Source of the DNA: JANNRW01 sp031401815
Lineage (GTDB): Bacteria; Desulfobacterota; Desulfuromonadia; Geobacterales; DSM-12255
Assembly (NCBI GenBank): GCA_031401815.1
Contig: JANNRW010000078.1
Coordinates: forward strand, 1 to 7,716
Reading direction: 5' to 3'
DNA: 7,716 nt
In this document: positions 6,301 to 7,716 of the stretch, piece after piece
How the letters are laid out: every line of letters starts with the position of its first letter
Numbering within the stretch: the first letter of the stretch is position 1
Translations under genes and position numbers: made by a program
The notes under the pieces: model-generated
Told to the model about the DNA's origin: nothing
The model's database searches: none
What the model saw: only the letters and a program-made list of their open reading frames with translations

Positions 6301-7716
6301 ACGACCTTAGTCTACGACACGATTACTACGCCCCATCGTATTTCGTCCATCATCGATCCTAACCAGAAGACCTACGATTTTTCTTACCAGGGCAACACTC
6401 TCTGGAAGGTCATCAATCCCGCCGCCGACCCCGCTGTCAGCAGTGACCGCGGTTATTGGGAATACCAGTACGATCCCCAGGTTCAAGGTTTCTTGAAATT
6501 GAAACGGGACCCGAACGGCAATGTTTCCCAATACACCTACTATGCCGATCACAAGATGGAAAAGGCCATCGATCCCGAGGGCATCGCAACTCCTGACAAG
6601 CACATTCGCCAGTATGTCTACCCGACTACTACAGACACAGTCAGAACAACAACCTTTACCGAGAAGGATTCCGGCCAGTGGCTGTATACCTTCGACGTTG
6701 CGGCGGGGGTGCTGAAGTCAAAGACCGATCCGAACAACAAGGCCACTTCTTTTACCTATTATGCAAACGGGCTTCTCAAGTCCAAGACCGAACCTAAGGG
6801 CGATAATGACCGCTTAACCACCTTTTATACGTATGACGATTTCGGTAATCTCCTGACGCAAACCGAACCGGTGGATCTCAACTCCTATACCCCGATTATC
6901 GATCCTGAAACTGTCACCGACCCTGCAACTTTGGCAAGCAAATCTCCGCCGATCACCCCGGCAATCAGCTACACCTACGATAACGCCAACTATGACCGCA
7001 TCACCAGCGTGAGCGATTTGAGAAGCACTCCGAATATTTCCACCGCCTTTGCCTACACCACCGAGAACAACGGAGAGGTGGTGACGGCAACCACCACACC
7101 AGGCAATTACGTCACGGTCATCAAAAAGAATTCGGACGGTGCAGTTAATGAAACCATTGACGCCAACCAAAAACATACCAGCTTCAGCTACTACCCCGAC
7201 ACCCAGGCCAACCGCACTACCGGCATTGTCGGGCTATTGCAGGCAGTTACCAGACCAGATGGCATCACTACCACCTTCACCGACTACGATATCAACGGCA
7301 ATGCGAAAGCGGTGAAAATCAGTGACAAGAATGGTGTCGATGTCCCGGTCGGCACGACAATGGCTTTCGATGCTCTCAGCAGACTCACATCATTAACCAG
7401 GATGAGCACAAAAGCCACCCCAGCCTTTGCGGATATTGTGACAGCATACAGCTATGACAATCTGGGTAATCTGGCATCACTGACCGACGCCGAGACACGT
7501 AAGACGACCTACGAATACAACTACAACCGACAAGTAAAGAAGATCACCGACGCCAAACAGAACGACACGGTCTTCAAGTACAGCGGCACAACCGGCAGCG
7601 GCGTGGATATGCTGACCGCCCTGTTCGATCCTAATGCCACAAAGAACACACCGCTCGACAGTCAGCCGCACACCGTTTTCAGCTATGACAAGCTGAACCG
7701 GCTGGAATACGAAACC
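3337..7716 (+). CDS. Giant secreted RHS/YD-repeat protein with tandem FN3-like modules (3' end outside window)
   Basis: One frame stays open for 1460 codons from ATG 3337 to the window edge with no stop. A G-rich ribosome binding site (AAGGGGGT, 3321-3328) lies eight bases before the start. Order of parts: signal peptide (residues 1-25, MRRLLIFLL..., cleavage near AIA|GS); eight fibronectin-III-like modules (about 27-813), each ending in the linker F-x-NG; a Cys-containing junction (about 814-834, Cys827 and Cys831); an entry domain with NVATGALSHD (835-844), FYNSM and WSHSYD (877-882), typical of the start of RHS shell proteins; then YD repeats from about residue 945, for example FDYNTDGDLIAITDP and YSYDNLGNLASLTD (from 1371). 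YD repeats in RHS/Tc proteins form a hollow shell around a C-terminal effector domain, which here would lie beyond the window. The protein should be exported through Sec and act outside the cell, with the modules as stalk or binding arm. The 5' third is visibly more AT-rich than the rest. Confidence 0.93.
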   Translation, partial: MRRLLIFLLIIMMCSIFSNADKAIAGSGNYPDSPIQFSPSSYYGGTTVYFSVGAYNSGYFPGTTGYLTDIYIELSENGTPIYGFWTGGSGSYNLPGFEDVGTAYTWRVFARYSFYDNATGQYEGDDDTYWSNYISFTNGPSGPPPAPNQTSPGSYAAGNPVSFRWSQVPRADDYRLRVVSSAGTVVYDNWIGNSIGIDLDSGYFDDSGDTFYWFVQAGNNTYTGQPSATLSFVNGPSAPPSQPNLDSPINGANQPGTTVLLLWSQTARTSEYHLQVATDPNFTSYYGGQIYDLWYGSDTIGKYINALDDGATIYWRVAAKNSKGTTSYSSSYFRNGTQVPSSPILEGELDFGTSVDFSWYPAARADNYYLQVATDSAFSNLKCYGYSGGNTDATCPGFLNDGQQYYWRVKAMNYNGESAYSNPVGSFRNGSQPPAIPELEGELDYGNTVYFSWYSAARADSYYLQVSTDSTFSNVVCEGVSGGNTYASCTDFLNDGRQYYWHVKSSNYNGDSEYSEFLSFVNGTQIPEIPLPEGILDSGDTISFSWYPSARAVDYYLQVALDNAFNDIACEGSSYGDTFASCSGFLDDGQEYYWHVKASNYNGDSAYFDPPQTFVNGPSGPSESPAQIIPYHNSNEAGTTVSFQWSPVERANDYHLLITKSSGTVFYDNWLGNVDGIDLPGFADNGETYTWQIQARNADSSGPISTPAWPFVNGPSAVIPDAPILVSPVNGTNASGSTISFIWGASARADHYKIQVATDPYFTHIVNEATVSNLISISLNGFDNVGTVYYWHVAGVSGINTGPYSSYAVFTNGMLNKNSETPETSFCSAACSSTNVATGALSHDQELFSTKGTAYSLSIQLFYNSMPSYTGSLGLNWSHSYDISLTENADGSVLLRSGGGATTFYTKTGDTNPGTNSDNVYTAPIGDFSKLVKNDDNSYVVSYRDGQKFNFRPDGKIASIDDRYTKTIKFDYNTDGDLIAITDPAQRSTTLVYDTITTPHRISSIIDPNQKTYDFSYQGNTLWKVINPAADPAVSSDRGYWEYQYDPQVQGFLKLKRDPNGNVSQYTYYADHKMEKAIDPEGIATPDKHIRQYVYPTTTDTVRTTTFTEKDSGQWLYTFDVAAGVLKSKTDPNNKATSFTYYANGLLKSKTEPKGDNDRLTTFYTYDDFGNLLTQTEPVDLNSYTPIIDPETVTDPATLASKSPPITPAISYTYDNANYDRITSVSDLRSTPNISTAFAYTTENNGEVVTATTTPGNYVTVIKKNSDGAVNETIDANQKHTSFSYYPDTQANRTTGIVGLLQAVTRPDGITTTFTDYDINGNAKAVKISDKNGVDVPVGTTMAFDALSRLTSLTRMSTKATPAFADIVTAYSYDNLGNLASLTDAETRKTTYEYNYNRQVKKITDAKQNDTVFKYSGTTGSGVDMLTALFDPNATKNTPLDSQPHTVFSYDKLNRLEYET
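3415..5775 (+). repeat. Eight tandem FN3-like modules encoded within the RHS gene
   Basis: The modules end at the motif F-x-NG encoded at about 3742, 4030, 4333, 4615, 4894, 5176, 5467 and 5764, giving units of 93-101 codons after a longer first one. Each has a core strand containing FxW, then (A)RADxYxLQV, a middle part, and YYWxVxAxN followed by a polar turn. Modules 4-6 resemble one another most and have a Cys pair; modules 2 and 7 share GTV(V/F)YDNW; modules 3 and 8 share QVATDPxFT. This gives the order X-A-B-C-C-C-A-B. The modules look like fibronectin type III or a related beta sandwich by their YYWRV signature; the fold itself is inferred. Confidence 0.8.
4345..5187 (+). repeat. Triplicated C-type module with Cys-x11-Cys
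   Basis: Three consecutive copies occupy 4345-4626, 4627-4905 and 4906-5187 (94, 93 and 94 codons). Each contains YYLQV, a Cys pair separated by exactly 11 residues (383/395, 477/489, 570/582) and QYYW or EYYW. The first two copies still share an exact 18-base stretch, TAGAAGGTGAATTGGATT, at 4370-4387 and 4652-4669, 282 bases apart; the third has diverged there. This points to duplication of the unit, with the first pair more recent or better preserved. Confidence 0.8.
6169..7716 (+). repeat. YD (RHS) repeat region of the giant protein
   Basis: From about residue 945 onward the protein consists of irregular units of 20-30 residues built on a YxYDxxGxLxxxTDP pattern: FDYNTDGDLIAITDP, FTYYANGLLKSKTEP, FYTYDDFGNLLTQTEP, YSYDNLGNLASLTD and a last FSYDKLNRLEYE at the window edge. 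The repeats are degenerate at DNA level and are G+C-richer than the 5' part of the gene. They are known to build the spiral beta-sheet wall of RHS and Tc-toxin shells. The conserved core that precedes the variable tip has not been reached, so more of the shell and the tip lie downstream. Confidence 0.85.

Noticed and set aside
1..7716. CRISPR arrays, tRNA or rRNA genes and insertion sequences
   Set aside because: No regularly spaced identical repeats, cloverleaf sequence, rRNA sequence or transposase was found. The repeats in the RHS gene are protein-coding modules.

Overview
The window looks like bacterial chromosome from a Gram-negative, probably a Desulfuromonadales/Geobacter-like member of the former Deltaproteobacteria. 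The evidence is two lipobox lipoproteins, an HD-GYP signalling protein, a short Xre-type regulator and a large secreted YD-repeat protein of the kind common in that group. The phylum guess is inference; no rRNA or tRNA is present to settle it.

Layout, left to right. At 2-385 (+) is the C-terminal end of an HD-GYP-type cyclic-di-GMP phosphodiesterase, cut by the window edge. From 386 to about 1261 lies a regulatory stretch: a minus-strand Xre/Cro helix-turn-helix gene (770-1090), an overlapping 24-codon mini-ORF (696-770), a long 3' untranslated region with a strong two-helix inverted repeat (526-602), and a clear minus-strand intrinsic terminator (451-486). From 1262 to 3287 (+) there are four small, mostly AT-rich genes whose products all look membrane-bound or exported: a membrane protein with CxxC knuckles at both ends, a lipoprotein of unknown function, an EexN-like entry-exclusion lipoprotein that has lost both family cysteines, and a secreted disordered Pro/Asn/Lys/Gln-rich protein. 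From 3337 to the window end (+) a single open frame of at least 1460 codons runs without a stop. It encodes a signal peptide, eight tandem fibronectin-III-like modules and then an RHS/YD-repeat body. Its C-terminal tip, where RHS proteins usually carry a variable effector domain, is outside the window.

How the genes may work together (inference): the plus-strand genes lie in one direction with gaps of about 50-225 bases and no convincing terminator between them, so they may form one or two transcripts diverging from the Xre regulator. All products are predicted to act at or outside the cytoplasmic membrane, ending in a giant adhesin/RHS polymer. An exclusion-type lipoprotein next to an RHS protein suggests a cell-surface contact, competition or exclusion locus of horizontal origin. 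The most notable points are the A-B-C-C-C-A-B order of the modules in the RHS protein, the base-composition change inside that gene, the cysteine-less EexN protein, and the structured 3' region behind the regulator.
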